From positions 1 to 59,803 of the forward strand of contig JANQKN010000048.1 in assembly GCA_028281065.1 (NCBI GenBank): 59,803 nt of DNA, in the 5' to 3' direction. The notes beneath the pieces were generated by a model. That model was not told the DNA's origin, did no database searches, and worked only from the letters and a program-made list of their open reading frames with translations. Both the position numbers and the translations under genes were made by a program. Each line of letters opens with the position of its first letter. The stretch's first letter is position 1. The DNA comes from Flavobacteriaceae bacterium. Lineage in GTDB: Bacteria > Bacteroidota > Bacteroidia > Flavobacteriales > Flavobacteriaceae. Shown here piece by piece: positions 17,188 through 25,470 of the stretch.

Positions 17188-17880
17188 ATGAAAAGGCTGG
17201 TCATTATATCGTTATTTACTTTGCTTTTTGCTGGAGTCATTGCTATCTGGAACTACAGTTATTATGAAGGGTTGGAAGAAGCTTATATTCCTATCGATAA
17301 TGACACCGAAACTCCTTTCATTCCTTCTGAATCAGGTGTCTTTCAGCGTTCGGAGTATGCGATGGACTATGCCAATATGCCTATTGATGAAAATCACCAA
17401 CGTTCTATGGCATCCTATTACAACAATCGTGCATATTATGGTGCTCCTCCTAGTATTCCACATCCTGTAAGCAACGAGATAAGTATGGGGGAAAATACGT
17501 GCCTTAAATGCCATCAAAATGGAGGGTTTGTTGAGAAATTTAATGCCTATACACCTATTACCCCGCATCCCGAAATGGTGAATTGCAGGCAATGCCATGT
17601 AGCACAAAACACGACAGCGGTATTTAAAGAAACTAGGTTTGTAAAAAATGATGCACCTCAAATAGGTGCGAATAGTGCTTTGGAAGGAGGCCCACCTGTA
17701 ATCCCGCACTCAATTCATTTGCGGGAAAGTTGCTTGTCTTGTCATGCTGGCCCCGCTGCCCCTAAAGAAATAAGGGTAACCCATCCCGAACGGATCAATT
17801 GCCGACAATGCCACGCATTGAACAATAAAAAAACTGAGGACATTGGCATCTTCAATAGAAACAAAGATGATGATGAGTAA
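17188..17880 (+). CDS. napB: NapB-like cytochrome c with four haem sites
   Basis: Electron donor subunit to NapA. A hydrophobic N-terminal anchor or signal (residues 4-21) precedes four CxxCH haem motifs at 105-109, 133-137, 182-186 and 205-209. NapB normally has two. Here the unit 'PP-IPH ... C-x2-C-H ... THP/TPHP ... NC-RQ-CH' occurs twice (about 86-137 and 168-209), so the extra pair looks like a duplication of the whole dihaem module. Length of 230 exceeds the usual 140-160. It overlaps the next gene by 8 to 14 bases. Confidence 0.88.
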   Translation: MKRLVIISLFTLLFAGVIAIWNYSYYEGLEEAYIPIDNDTETPFIPSESGVFQRSEYAMDYANMPIDENHQRSMASYYNNRAYYGAPPSIPHPVSNEISMGENTCLKCHQNGGFVEKFNAYTPITPHPEMVNCRQCHVAQNTTAVFKETRFVKNDAPQIGANSALEGGPPVIPHSIHLRESCLSCHAGPAAPKEIRVTHPERINCRQCHALNNKKTEDIGIFNRNKDDDE

Positions 17881-18502
17881 ACAATATATCAGAATAGTAT
17901 TAGGAGGGGTTTTTCTGCTTTCCCTATTGTGTTTTTCCAGTTGTAAACACGGAGAGGGAGAATACCACAATATCATCGATAAGATCGAAGCCGAGAGTGT
18001 AGACTATCATGGGGTTTCGGTTTCTTCAGAAGACTTTCTTAAAGATTTGAATACTGTTGAGGTTGTTGAAGGAGAGCATACATTTCTGATTCCAGAGCGC
18101 ATAGGAGAAATCCGTTCTTTTGCTTGTACGGAGTGTCATACCAAACCATTAAGCGATATGTCGTCCGAGGAACAAAAGAAGGCACATTGGGACATTAATT
18201 TGGTGCATGCGGCTTCAGGCACTATGAATTGCGCTACATGTCACAATGGAAACGATATGGACAACTTGAAAAGCCTTACGGGGCTTTCTGTAAATTTCAA
18301 TTTAAGTCATCAATTATGCAGTCAGTGCCATGCCCCTCAATTTGAAGATTGGAAGGGCGGAGCACACGGCAAGAGTGTTTCGGGTTGGGCTCCACCAAGG
18401 GTGTCCATGACTTGTGTAAATTGTCACAACCCGCACAAACCAGGGTTCGATGCGAGGTGGCCGGCACGGTTTAACCTTCAAAAAGAAAAAGAAAGGGAGT
18501 AA
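17873..18502 (+). CDS. Tetrahaem cytochrome c lipoprotein (ActA/cytochrome c3-like)
   Basis: A 209-residue lipoprotein with signal ending FSSC (Cys24) and four CxxCH motifs: CTECH, CATCH, CSQCH and CVNCH. The C-terminal stretch GGAHGKSVSGWAPPR before the last haem and the NPHKPGFDARWP tail recall the multihaem subunit of alternative complex III. Three tandem ATGs (17867, 17870, 17873) overlap the napB stop; 17873 leaves the best signal peptide. It probably passes electrons from the ferredoxin/NrfD module to NapB. NapC is absent. Confidence 0.8.
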   Translation: MSKQYIRIVLGGVFLLSLLCFSSCKHGEGEYHNIIDKIEAESVDYHGVSVSSEDFLKDLNTVEVVEGEHTFLIPERIGEIRSFACTECHTKPLSDMSSEEQKKAHWDINLVHAASGTMNCATCHNGNDMDNLKSLTGLSVNFNLSHQLCSQCHAPQFEDWKGGAHGKSVSGWAPPRVSMTCVNCHNPHKPGFDARWPARFNLQKEKERE

Positions 18503-18523
18503 TTAATCAAAGATTCAATAGGT

Positions 18524-19600
18524 ATGGAAAACACAGAAAAAAAATGGTTTTCATTAAACCTTGGAAACAAGAAAAAACAAGCTGAAAGTTCTTGCGGATG
18601 TGGTAAATCTGGTGGTTGTAACTCTCAGGATAAAACAACACCCCAAGAGGAGGAAAAAGACGGTTTTCAGCAGGTGTTCGAAGTTTCTATGGATCGTCGT
18701 ACCGCTTTCAAAAAGTTGGCAGCCAGTCTTATGATAGGTGCCGGGGCGGTAACTACTTCCTGTAGTCTCATTACAGGCGATGATGAGAAGGAAAAGGCAC
18801 AAATAGATTGGGAAGAGCAGTTTAAGGGCAACTATAAATTGATGAGCGATGAAGAGAAAAAAGCCACCGTGGACCGTTTGGTAAGATCCTATCAACTACG
18901 AACTGGAAAAACCCTATCCATGTCCTCCCAAAACGCCGATGAAAATGTATTGTTTGGCTATGCTTTCAACATTTCCAAATGTCAGGGTTATATGGATTGT
19001 GTTACGGCCTGTGTAGAAGAGAATAACCAAGACCGTAGTTCGCAAATGCAGTACATCCGCATTCACGAGATGAAAGATGGAAAAGGGCTCAATTTCAATG
19101 AGGCAGATGACAATTATTACCACGAAGTACCTGCCGAAGGACATTTTTATTTAGGAACCCAATGCTTTCATTGCGACAATCCTCCTTGTGTGGATGTTTG
19201 CCCCGTGCAAGCCACTTGGAGGGAAGATGACGGTTTGGTGGTAGTTGATTATGACTGGTGTGTGGGTTGCCGTTACTGTATGGCTGCTTGCCCCTACGAT
19301 GGGCGTCGTTTCAATTGGAGCAAACCAGAGGTTCCAGAAGAAGAGATCAATAAAAACCAACACTATTTGGGGAACCGCATGCGAAAGAAAGGGGTTATGG
19401 AAAAATGCACCTTTTGCGTACAACGTTCACGGGCTGGAAAGAATCCAGCATGTGTAGAAGCCTGCCCCACGGGAGCTCGCATTTTTGGAAATTTATTGGA
19501 CCCCAACAGTACCATTCGTTGGGTACTGGAAAACAAAAAGGTATTCCGATTGAAAGAAGACTTGGGTACAGAGCCTAAGTTCTGGTATTTCATGGATTAA
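18524..19600 (+). CDS. Four-cluster ferredoxin subunit (NrfC/ActB-like) of the quinol module
   Basis: A 358-residue iron-sulfur protein. The N-terminal 57 residues are soluble and carry a Cys-rich patch (CGCGKSGGC). A twin-arginine signal (DRRTAFKKL) leading to a lipobox-like TTSC (Cys80) suggests export as a folded lipoprotein. Four cluster motifs follow. The first (CQGYMDCVTAC) has Tyr where the second Cys is expected, so it likely holds [3Fe-4S]. The others (CFHCDNPPCVDVC, CVGCRYCMAAC, CTFCVQ...CVEAC) are complete. It belongs to the DmsB/NrfC/ActB2 group and pairs with the downstream NrfD protein. Confidence 0.85.
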   Translation: MENTEKKWFSLNLGNKKKQAESSCGCGKSGGCNSQDKTTPQEEEKDGFQQVFEVSMDRRTAFKKLAASLMIGAGAVTTSCSLITGDDEKEKAQIDWEEQFKGNYKLMSDEEKKATVDRLVRSYQLRTGKTLSMSSQNADENVLFGYAFNISKCQGYMDCVTACVEENNQDRSSQMQYIRIHEMKDGKGLNFNEADDNYYHEVPAEGHFYLGTQCFHCDNPPCVDVCPVQATWREDDGLVVVDYDWCVGCRYCMAACPYDGRRFNWSKPEVPEEEINKNQHYLGNRMRKKGVMEKCTFCVQRSRAGKNPACVEACPTGARIFGNLLDPNSTIRWVLENKKVFRLKEDLGTEPKFWYFMD

Positions 19601-19621
19601 TTAACGCTTAGTTTAAATTGA

Positions 19622-20839
19622 ATGAGAAGACTTAAGGTATTCATTAGTTTAGTTCGGGATAGTCTGGATACCATCACCCACGGATCCAGAAAATACCATC
19701 TTTGGATGGCCTTCCTAACCCTTGTTATGCTTATTGGGATGTATTGCTATTCCATTCAGTTGGAAGAAGGATTGAGCGTTACTGGAATGACAGATCGTGT
19801 AAGTTGGGGATTGTACATTTCCAATTTTACCTTTTTGGTGGGAGTAGCGGCGGCAGCGGTGATGCTTGTCATGCCTACTTATGTGCTAAAGGATATTAAT
19901 TTTAAACAAGCCGTTCTCATTGGGGAAGGACTGGCCGTAGCAGCCCTTATTATGTGTCTCGTTTTTGTCGTAGCAGATATGGGAGGCCCTTCGGTATTAT
20001 GGCATATGATCCCTGGGATTGGAGTTTTCAATTTTCCCAGTTCCATGCTTACCTGGGATGTCATCGTGCTCAACGGATATCTGTTTCTGAATATTAGTAT
20101 TCCATTCTACATATTGTTTAGGCATTATCAAGGTAAGGATGCCAATCCAAGGGTGTATATCCCTGGAGCTTTGTTGTCGGTTTTTTGGGCAGTGGGAATT
20201 CATTTAGTGACCGCTTTCCTATATCAGGGGTTACAAGCCCGTCCTTTCTGGAATAATGCCCTTTTAGGTCCCCGTTTTTTGGCATCGGCTTTTGCTGCGG
20301 GACCTGCATTGATTATTGTTGTTTTGGCGATCATACGAACCTACACCGCATTTAAGATTGAAGATAAAACCATAAAGAAAATTGCTATGGTGGTTACCGT
20401 AGCTGCACAGATTAACCTGATCATGCTTATATCGGAACTATTCAAGGAATTCTACGCTCCTACGCATCATAGTGAAAGTGCTTACTACCTTTTCTTTGGG
20501 CTTGATGGTAAGAACGCTTTGCTCCCTTGGATTTGGGCCGCCATTTCCCTGAATGTACTGGCTACTGTATTGCTGACCTTCCATAAGCTTCGAAACAATT
20601 TCAAAGTACTATTCTTTTCCTGTGTCATCCTTTTCATCGCCATTTGGATCGAAAAAGGCTTTGGGCTTATTGTTCCCGGTTTCATTCCGGGACCCTACGG
20701 GAAAATAGCAGAATACACCCCAACGGGAATAGAAATAGGTGTTACCATAGGTATTTGGGCACTGGGTGCATTTGTGTTTACCATTCTGGCTAAGGTGGCT
20801 ATTAAAATTGAAACGGGGAGACTTCGGATGAAGCGTTGA
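19622..20839 (+). CDS. NrfD/ActC-type membrane quinol dehydrogenase
   Basis: A 405-residue integral membrane protein with about ten hydrophobic segments, of the NrfD/PsrC/ActC family. Such proteins oxidise menaquinol and hand electrons to the adjoining ferredoxin. Typical features are the short N-terminal cytoplasmic stretch before WMAFLTLVMLIGMY, the conserved ISWGLYIS-like SWGLYISNFTF loop, and the C-terminal EKGFGLIVPGFIPGPYGKIAEYTPT, given in part as landmark. It ends the nap operon and replaces NapC/NapGH as quinol oxidant. Confidence 0.88.
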   Translation: MRRLKVFISLVRDSLDTITHGSRKYHLWMAFLTLVMLIGMYCYSIQLEEGLSVTGMTDRVSWGLYISNFTFLVGVAAAAVMLVMPTYVLKDINFKQAVLIGEGLAVAALIMCLVFVVADMGGPSVLWHMIPGIGVFNFPSSMLTWDVIVLNGYLFLNISIPFYILFRHYQGKDANPRVYIPGALLSVFWAVGIHLVTAFLYQGLQARPFWNNALLGPRFLASAFAAGPALIIVVLAIIRTYTAFKIEDKTIKKIAMVVTVAAQINLIMLISELFKEFYAPTHHSESAYYLFFGLDGKNALLPWIWAAISLNVLATVLLTFHKLRNNFKVLFFSCVILFIAIWIEKGFGLIVPGFIPGPYGKIAEYTPTGIEIGVTIGIWALGAFVFTILAKVAIKIETGRLRMKR

Positions 20840-20887
20840 CTTAGTTTTTAAAACAGTTGTTTTTAACTATAAATTAATGTTTACTAC

Positions 20888-21625
20888 TTAAACTGATTCA
20901 GCAAGTGGGTAATTATTCCATTCTTTACCCTCGAGGAGTCTACCATTTGCTTTTTTACTTCTCTTTACACCATCTGCTCCCCAGGTTCCCCATTGCTTGA
21001 AGAAAAATGCTACTCCTTGGTCGTCACATTGATGCATAATGTTTATAGCCCATTCTTTGTCCATTGGTCTTGCTTTTGGACCGCTTTCTCCACCTACTAT
21101 TGCCCAATGAATATTTGACAAATCAAGCTCTCCTAAATCTTCTAATAATGGCTCAAGGGATAAGAATCGTATTTCAGCTTCGATATTTCTTAAAATGTCG
21201 ATTCTGTTTTTTGATTTTTTGTTTTCTACCGTGACTCCTAGCCAAACGTTTTTAGGTACAGTTCTGTTCTTAAAGTAATCACCTAGAATATCCTCTCTTT
21301 TTGTTAGAATTTGATATTGGTGTCTAGGGGTGTTTTCCATTACATCAAATACCCTGTCCAAATAATCAAAAGGCATTTTCTCATGAAATAGGTCACTCAT
21401 TGAATTCACAAAAAAGCGAGTTGGTTTTTTGATATTTAAGGGTTGTGTTAATCTTTCTGGCATTAAACTAAACTCAAAGCCGTTTTCATACCCAGCGGCT
21501 CCCATGGCTTTAAGTCTTTTTGACATAGTTTCAGCATAACAGTGTTTGCAACCAGCTGAAACTTTAGTGCATCCAGTTGTAGGGTTCCAAGTCGCTTCAG
21601 TCCATTCTATTTTTGATTTAGCCAT
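20888..21625 (-). CDS. DUF5131 / phage Gp37-Gp68-type three-Cys protein
   Basis: A 245-residue protein with the N-terminal motif IEWTEATWNPTTGCTKVSAGC and cysteines at 19, 26 and 29 (C-x6-C-x2-C), likely an iron-sulfur site of the radical-SAM-like type. Later family landmarks are the VNSMSDLFHE, ILTKR, WLGVTVE, FLSLEPLL and IVGGESG segments. The family is known from phages and mobile islands and its activity is not established. It overlaps the upstream tcmP by 8 bases. Local composition is AT-rich compared with flanking host genes, which indicates acquisition. Confidence 0.85.
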   Translation of the reverse strand: MAKSKIEWTEATWNPTTGCTKVSAGCKHCYAETMSKRLKAMGAAGYENGFEFSLMPERLTQPLNIKKPTRFFVNSMSDLFHEKMPFDYLDRVFDVMENTPRHQYQILTKREDILGDYFKNRTVPKNVWLGVTVENKKSKNRIDILRNIEAEIRFLSLEPLLEDLGELDLSNIHWAIVGGESGPKARPMDKEWAINIMHQCDDQGVAFFFKQWGTWGADGVKRSKKANGRLLEGKEWNNYPLAESV

Positions 21626-22466
21626 TTTTTTGGTTGTATTTTTTAATTATATCGTTGGCAATCCTTGCAGCAGTTGGATTATTTGAACCCATAAAAAAAT
21701 GAAACATTATTGAATTTGTAGAATTTTTTAAAATATAAGGTTCAGAAACAAATTTAAATATTTCCTTTAAGCGAGAACTATATAATTCTGCTGATCTGTT
21801 TACAGGGTCATTTATTTTATCATAGATTTCATTTCCAAATAGAGATACTTGAGAACTTTTCTGATAGAAAAAGTCTTTAATTTCATTACGATCCATTCCC
21901 AAAAAAACTTCTAAACGATTTAACCATGCGTCTGAAATATCTCCATTCTTTTTAAGCAATCGATTTACTCCAAGTCCAGTGGGAACGAGTACCCAAAGAT
22001 CAACGCCCAAGCCCTTTAATGAAGCAATTGAATCCCACCTTAATTGCATGCCACAAGGATCAATATAAGATAAGACCCTATAGTTTTTATTTTCAGGCTT
22101 CTTAAGAAAATTTGAAAGCTTTTTGATCTTGACATTGCAATCTTCATGGACAACATAAATTTCTTTGGTGTTTTGATGTTCTTTTAAAACGTCTTTTAGA
22201 GATTCGAAGTTCTCTAAGTCTTTTTCGACAAAATAATACAAGTTAAATGGTATTGGCTTTTCAATTTCCACAATCCTCTTAGCTGCTCCAAAAACTTTTT
22301 TGTTGTCCAACTTTGATTTTTCTTGAATAAAACCCGACCCTGCAAAGCCATCATAATAGATGGTTTTAAGGAATCGAAAGTTGTTCATGATAGTTAAATA
22401 TGCAAAAGCATACTCAACTAGTATTTCAATTTTGTTTTCAGTCCAATTGCCACCAAACTCATTCAT
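21618..22466 (-). CDS. tcmP: Three-Cys-motif partner protein TcmP
   Basis: A 282-residue protein of the family that accompanies three-Cys-motif proteins. The sequence shows features of a class I SAM-dependent methyltransferase fold. A glycine-rich motif I lies at residues 39-45 (DGFAGSG), an acidic end of strand 2 at 81-83 (FVEKD) and a motif-IV-like IDPCG at 135-139. This reading is my inference; the family function is not established. It is translationally coupled to the DUF5131 gene. It is very AT-rich and lies between the nap operon and an unrelated secreted protein. Confidence 0.82.
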   Translation of the reverse strand: MNEFGGNWTENKIEILVEYAFAYLTIMNNFRFLKTIYYDGFAGSGFIQEKSKLDNKKVFGAAKRIVEIEKPIPFNLYYFVEKDLENFESLKDVLKEHQNTKEIYVVHEDCNVKIKKLSNFLKKPENKNYRVLSYIDPCGMQLRWDSIASLKGLGVDLWVLVPTGLGVNRLLKKNGDISDAWLNRLEVFLGMDRNEIKDFFYQKSSQVSLFGNEIYDKINDPVNRSAELYSSRLKEIFKFVSEPYILKNSTNSIMFHFFMGSNNPTAARIANDIIKKYNQKNG

Positions 22467-22470
22467 ATTA

Positions 22471-22515
22471 AAAAAATAAATCCCCTAGTCTCAAGCTGAA
22501 ACCTGAGATAGGGGA
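22471..22515 (-). terminator. Terminator-like hairpin directly before tcmP
   Basis: TCCCCTA-G-TCTCA (22481-22493) pairs with TGAGA-TAGGGGA (22504-22515). On the minus strand it is followed by a U-rich run (complement of 22471-22480), then the tcmP start at 22466. It faces into tcmP, so it either blocks incoming transcription or acts as an attenuator. Confidence 0.55.
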
Positions 22516-22623
22516 GATTCACCTTAAAGTTATGAAATAATTTTCTATTCATTTTTGTTCATGGAAGTATCATTTCCAATATCAATTACAGAAATATTTG
22601 AAAATCTCTACCGTTATCCTACT

Positions 22624-23394
22624 ATGAAATGGTTTATTCTCTACATATTCCTAAGCCCTTTATGGGTCGTTGCCCAGTCAACCTCAGAAGTAAAAACAGC
22701 ACATGTTTTCGTAGCCCTTTGCGATAATGAAAATCAAGGCATTGTCCCGGTTCCTTCTCACTTGGGGAATGGACAGGACCCAAAATCGAACCTGTATTGG
22801 GGGGCTTTGTATGGCGTGAAAACCCATTTTAAGAGAAGTGGGGATTGGGAATACTTAAAATCGCTTTCAACAGAAAATCCTAAGATCTTAGAACGGGTAC
22901 TTTTCAAGCATAAAGCTTCAAATACGTATTTGTTGGCAGATGCCTATGACGGTAAATACATCAAACAAACCACGATCGATTTTTTAAAGGCCACGGGTGG
23001 TGACAATAAGGAGAAGGTAGCATACAATAGCACAGAGATTCCTTTTGGCGGTGGTGCCAATGTCTTGGCCTATGTAGGGCACGATGGCCTTATGGAGTTC
23101 AGTTTAAATGAGCCTTTCGAGGCTTGTGATGATGGAAAAGAAAGGGACGCCATTGTTTTGGCCTGTATCAGCAAGGATTACTTTGAACCTTATTTGAAGA
23201 AAACCGAGGCCAACCCCTTGGTTTGGTCCACGGGTTTGATGTCCCCAGAAGCCTATACTTTAGAGGCTGCATTGGAAGGGTGGATTAAAAACGAAAGTGA
23301 TTCAGAAGTTCGGGAGCGGGCAGCCCAAGCCTACCATAAATACCAAAAATGCGGGATACGGGGAGCTAGGAATCTCTTGGTTACTGGGTATTAA
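22624..23394 (+). CDS. Secreted protein of unknown function
   Basis: A 256-residue protein; the ATG at 22624 begins a signal peptide (MKWFILYIFLSPLWVVAQ). The frame is open from 22555, but the extra 23 residues have no signal character. The mature protein has recurrent motifs HVFVALCDNENQGIVPVP, NGQDPKSNLYWGALYG and DAIVLACISKDYFEP, which belong to a family seen in Bacteroidota and Proteobacteria without known function. It is monocistronic and convergent with ahcY. Confidence 0.75.
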   Translation: MKWFILYIFLSPLWVVAQSTSEVKTAHVFVALCDNENQGIVPVPSHLGNGQDPKSNLYWGALYGVKTHFKRSGDWEYLKSLSTENPKILERVLFKHKASNTYLLADAYDGKYIKQTTIDFLKATGGDNKEKVAYNSTEIPFGGGANVLAYVGHDGLMEFSLNEPFEACDDGKERDAIVLACISKDYFEPYLKKTEANPLVWSTGLMSPEAYTLEAALEGWIKNESDSEVRERAAQAYHKYQKCGIRGARNLLVTGY

Positions 23395-23420
23395 AAACCC
23401 CCGCGAAAAAGCGAGGGTCT
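23392..23420 (-). terminator. Terminator of ahcY
   Basis: ACCCCCGC (23397-23404), loop GAAAAA, GCGAGGGT (23411-23418); on the minus strand it is followed by UUUUU. It may also serve the convergent plus-strand gene, which stops at 23394. Confidence 0.75.
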
Positions 23421-23448
23421 CTTATATCTAAAATCTAATATCTCAATA

Positions 23449-24759
23449 CTAGTATCTATAATATTCAGGCTTAAAAGGACCTTCTACTTTCACACCGATG
23501 TAATCGGCCTGATCCTTACGTAGCTCAGTCAATTCTACCCCGATTTTTGCCAAGTGTAGTTTAGCCACTTTCTCATCCAAGTGCTTAGGCAACATATATA
23601 CTTTGTTTTCGTAGTTTTCTATGTTGTTCCACAATTCGATCTGAGCCAAGGTTTGGTTCGTAAAGGAGTTACTCATTACAAAACTTGGGTGTCCAGTAGC
23701 ACAACCTAGGTTTACCAAACGACCTTCGGCCAAAAGGATGATGTCCTTTCCGTTCAGGTTGTATTTGTCTACCTGAGGCTTGATCTCTACTTTCTCACTG
23801 TTTGAATTCAACCAAGCCACATCGATTTCGTTGTCGAAGTGTCCAATGTTACAAACAATGGTTTTGTCTTTCATGGCTTCGAAGTGCTCTCCACGAACAA
23901 TGTCTTTGTTCCCTGTAGTGGTGATTACCACATCGGCATTCCCAACCACGGTTTCAAGACGCTTTACTTCAAATCCATCCATAGCGGCTTGCAAAGCACA
24001 GATAGGGTCGATTTCGGTTACGGTAACGATAGATCCAGCACCTTTAAAAGAAGCAGCGGTTCCTTTACCTACATCTCCATATCCACAAACTACAACACGC
24101 TTTCCAGCAAGCATTACATCGGTAGCACGGCGGATGGCATCCACAGCACTTTCTTTACAACCGTATTTGTTGTCGAACTTGGATTTGGTCACACTGTCGT
24201 TTACATTGATCGCAGGCATGGTAAGGGTTCCATTTTCCATACGCTCATACAAACGGTGCACCCCTGTAGTGGTTTCTTCGGACAATCCGTTGATTCCAGG
24301 AACCAATTCTGGGTATCTGTCCAATACCATATTGGTAAGGTCGCCACCATCGTCCAAGATCATGTTCAGCGGTTGACGATCCTCCCCAAAGAATAGGGTT
24401 TGTTCTATACACCAGTCGAATTCTTCTTCGTTCATTCCTTTCCAAGCGTATACCGGGGTTCCGGCAGCAGCAATGGCTGCAGCAGCTTGGTCTTGCGTAG
24501 AGAAGATGTTACAGGAACTCCAGGTAACCTCGGCTCCAAGAGCCTGAAGGGTCTCAATAAGTACTGCGGTTTGGATGGTCATGTGCAAACAACCAGCGAT
24601 GCGGGCACCCTTTAAAGGCTGCTCGTCTTTGTACTCTTCCCTAAGGGACATTAAACCAGGCATTTCTGCCTCTGCCAATTCTATTTCTTTACGGCCCCAA
24701 TTGGCCAAAGAAATATCTTTTACTTTATACGGTACGTAGGGTACGGTTTTCGTAGACAT
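23449..24759 (-). CDS. ahcY: Adenosylhomocysteinase
   Basis: NAD-dependent enzyme that splits S-adenosylhomocysteine to adenosine and homocysteine, keeping methylation cycles running. Landmarks are [21 protein letters not shown] near residue 55, [12 protein letters not shown] (substrate-binding), the Rossmann motif [13 protein letters not shown], and the C-terminal KPEYYRY. Length of 436 is normal. Transcribed alone on the minus strand from a promoter in the divergent spacer with the phosphopantetheinyl transferase gene. Confidence 0.97.
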   Translation of the reverse strand: MSTKTVPYVPYKVKDISLANWGRKEIELAEAEMPGLMSLREEYKDEQPLKGARIAGCLHMTIQTAVLIETLQALGAEVTWSSCNIFSTQDQAAAAIAAAGTPVYAWKGMNEEEFDWCIEQTLFFGEDRQPLNMILDDGGDLTNMVLDRYPELVPGINGLSEETTTGVHRLYERMENGTLTMPAINVNDSVTKSKFDNKYGCKESAVDAIRRATDVMLAGKRVVVCGYGDVGKGTAASFKGAGSIVTVTEIDPICALQAAMDGFEVKRLETVVGNADVVITTTGNKDIVRGEHFEAMKDKTIVCNIGHFDNEIDVAWLNSNSEKVEIKPQVDKYNLNGKDIILLAEGRLVNLGCATGHPSFVMSNSFTNQTLAQIELWNNIENYENKVYMLPKHLDEKVAKLHLAKIGVELTELRKDQADYIGVKVEGPFKPEYYRY

Positions 24760-24786
24760 ATTGTTATCTTTGATAATATTATGTTG

Positions 24787-24804
24787 ATCTGAAAAATTTC
24801 AGAT
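24787..24804. promoter_or_regulatory. Palindromic operator candidate at the ahcY start site
   Basis: ATCTGAAA-AA-TTTCAGAT is a perfect 8-bp inverted repeat with a 2-base centre, placed where ahcY transcription should begin. It may be a repressor site or a 5'-end hairpin. Confidence 0.45.
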
Positions 24805-24806
24805 TG

Positions 24807-24814
24807 CAAAATTA
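24807..24814 (-). promoter_or_regulatory. ahcY -7 promoter element
   Basis: The complement reads TAATTTTG, an exact TAnnTTTG. The predicted start is near 24800, about 40 nt before the ahcY ATG. No clear -33 TTTG at the normal distance. Confidence 0.5.
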
Positions 24815-24834
24815 CGGAATATCCTTGTAACTAG

Positions 24835-25467
24835 ATGCCTCTTTACAAAACTATAACAGTAAACGGTCGTACTAACGTCCTCATTTGGAAGATTGAAGAA
24901 TCCTTCGAAACCCTTTCTGAAGGGATTTCCCTAACCGATCATTGCAGATCCCGTGTGGATGGAATGAAAAGCGACCTACACCGTAGGGGCTTTATGAGTG
25001 TACGTCATTTACTGAAAGAAATGGGCTACACAGACCATGATCTCTATTATGACGAAAAAGGCAAACCGCATTTAAAGGATGGTAAGAAGATTTCCATTAC
25101 CCATTCCTATATCTTTTCAGGAATCATTGTGAGTGAAGAAGAAGTGGGGATCGACATAGAGATGCAACGTCCCAAGATTTTAAGGATTGCCCATAAATTT
25201 ACCCCTATAGAAGAATACCGAACCTTGGCCAACGACGATGCCGTGATGCGGAAATTAACCATGGTTTGGGGTGCCAAGGAAAGCCTGTATAAGAGCTTTG
25301 CCGAAAAAGGCTTGAGTTTTTTGCAACACATTTACGTGTCCGACTTCCGATTGGACGCTATGGAAACCACGGCCGAAGTAAGTTTCGAAGGAAAAATCGA
25401 GAAGTACAACGTATGGTTTCTGGAATTTGAAGGTTTTACGGGAGCCTATGCACTTATTAAGAATTAG
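24835..25467 (+). CDS. 4'-phosphopantetheinyl transferase superfamily protein
   Basis: A 210-residue Sfp-like enzyme expected to transfer phosphopantetheine from CoA to a carrier protein. The Mg-binding signature is VGIDIEMQRPKI (about residues 103-114), and W-x-A-KE-S is present as VWGAKESLYKSF (about 143-154). Earlier, DEKGKPHL and ISITHS mark the CoA-binding region. First gene of a tightly packed seven-gene operon (gaps of at most about 10 bp or overlaps), divergent from ahcY. Confidence 0.88.
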   Translation: MPLYKTITVNGRTNVLIWKIEESFETLSEGISLTDHCRSRVDGMKSDLHRRGFMSVRHLLKEMGYTDHDLYYDEKGKPHLKDGKKISITHSYIFSGIIVSEEEVGIDIEMQRPKILRIAHKFTPIEEYRTLANDDAVMRKLTMVWGAKESLYKSFAEKGLSFLQHIYVSDFRLDAMETTAEVSFEGKIEKYNVWFLEFEGFTGAYALIKN

Positions 25468-25470
25468 CGC

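Noticed and set aside
23780-24396. Long open frames antisense to ahcY
   Set aside because: ahcY is a clear conserved gene on the other strand; these frames are codon-bias shadows.
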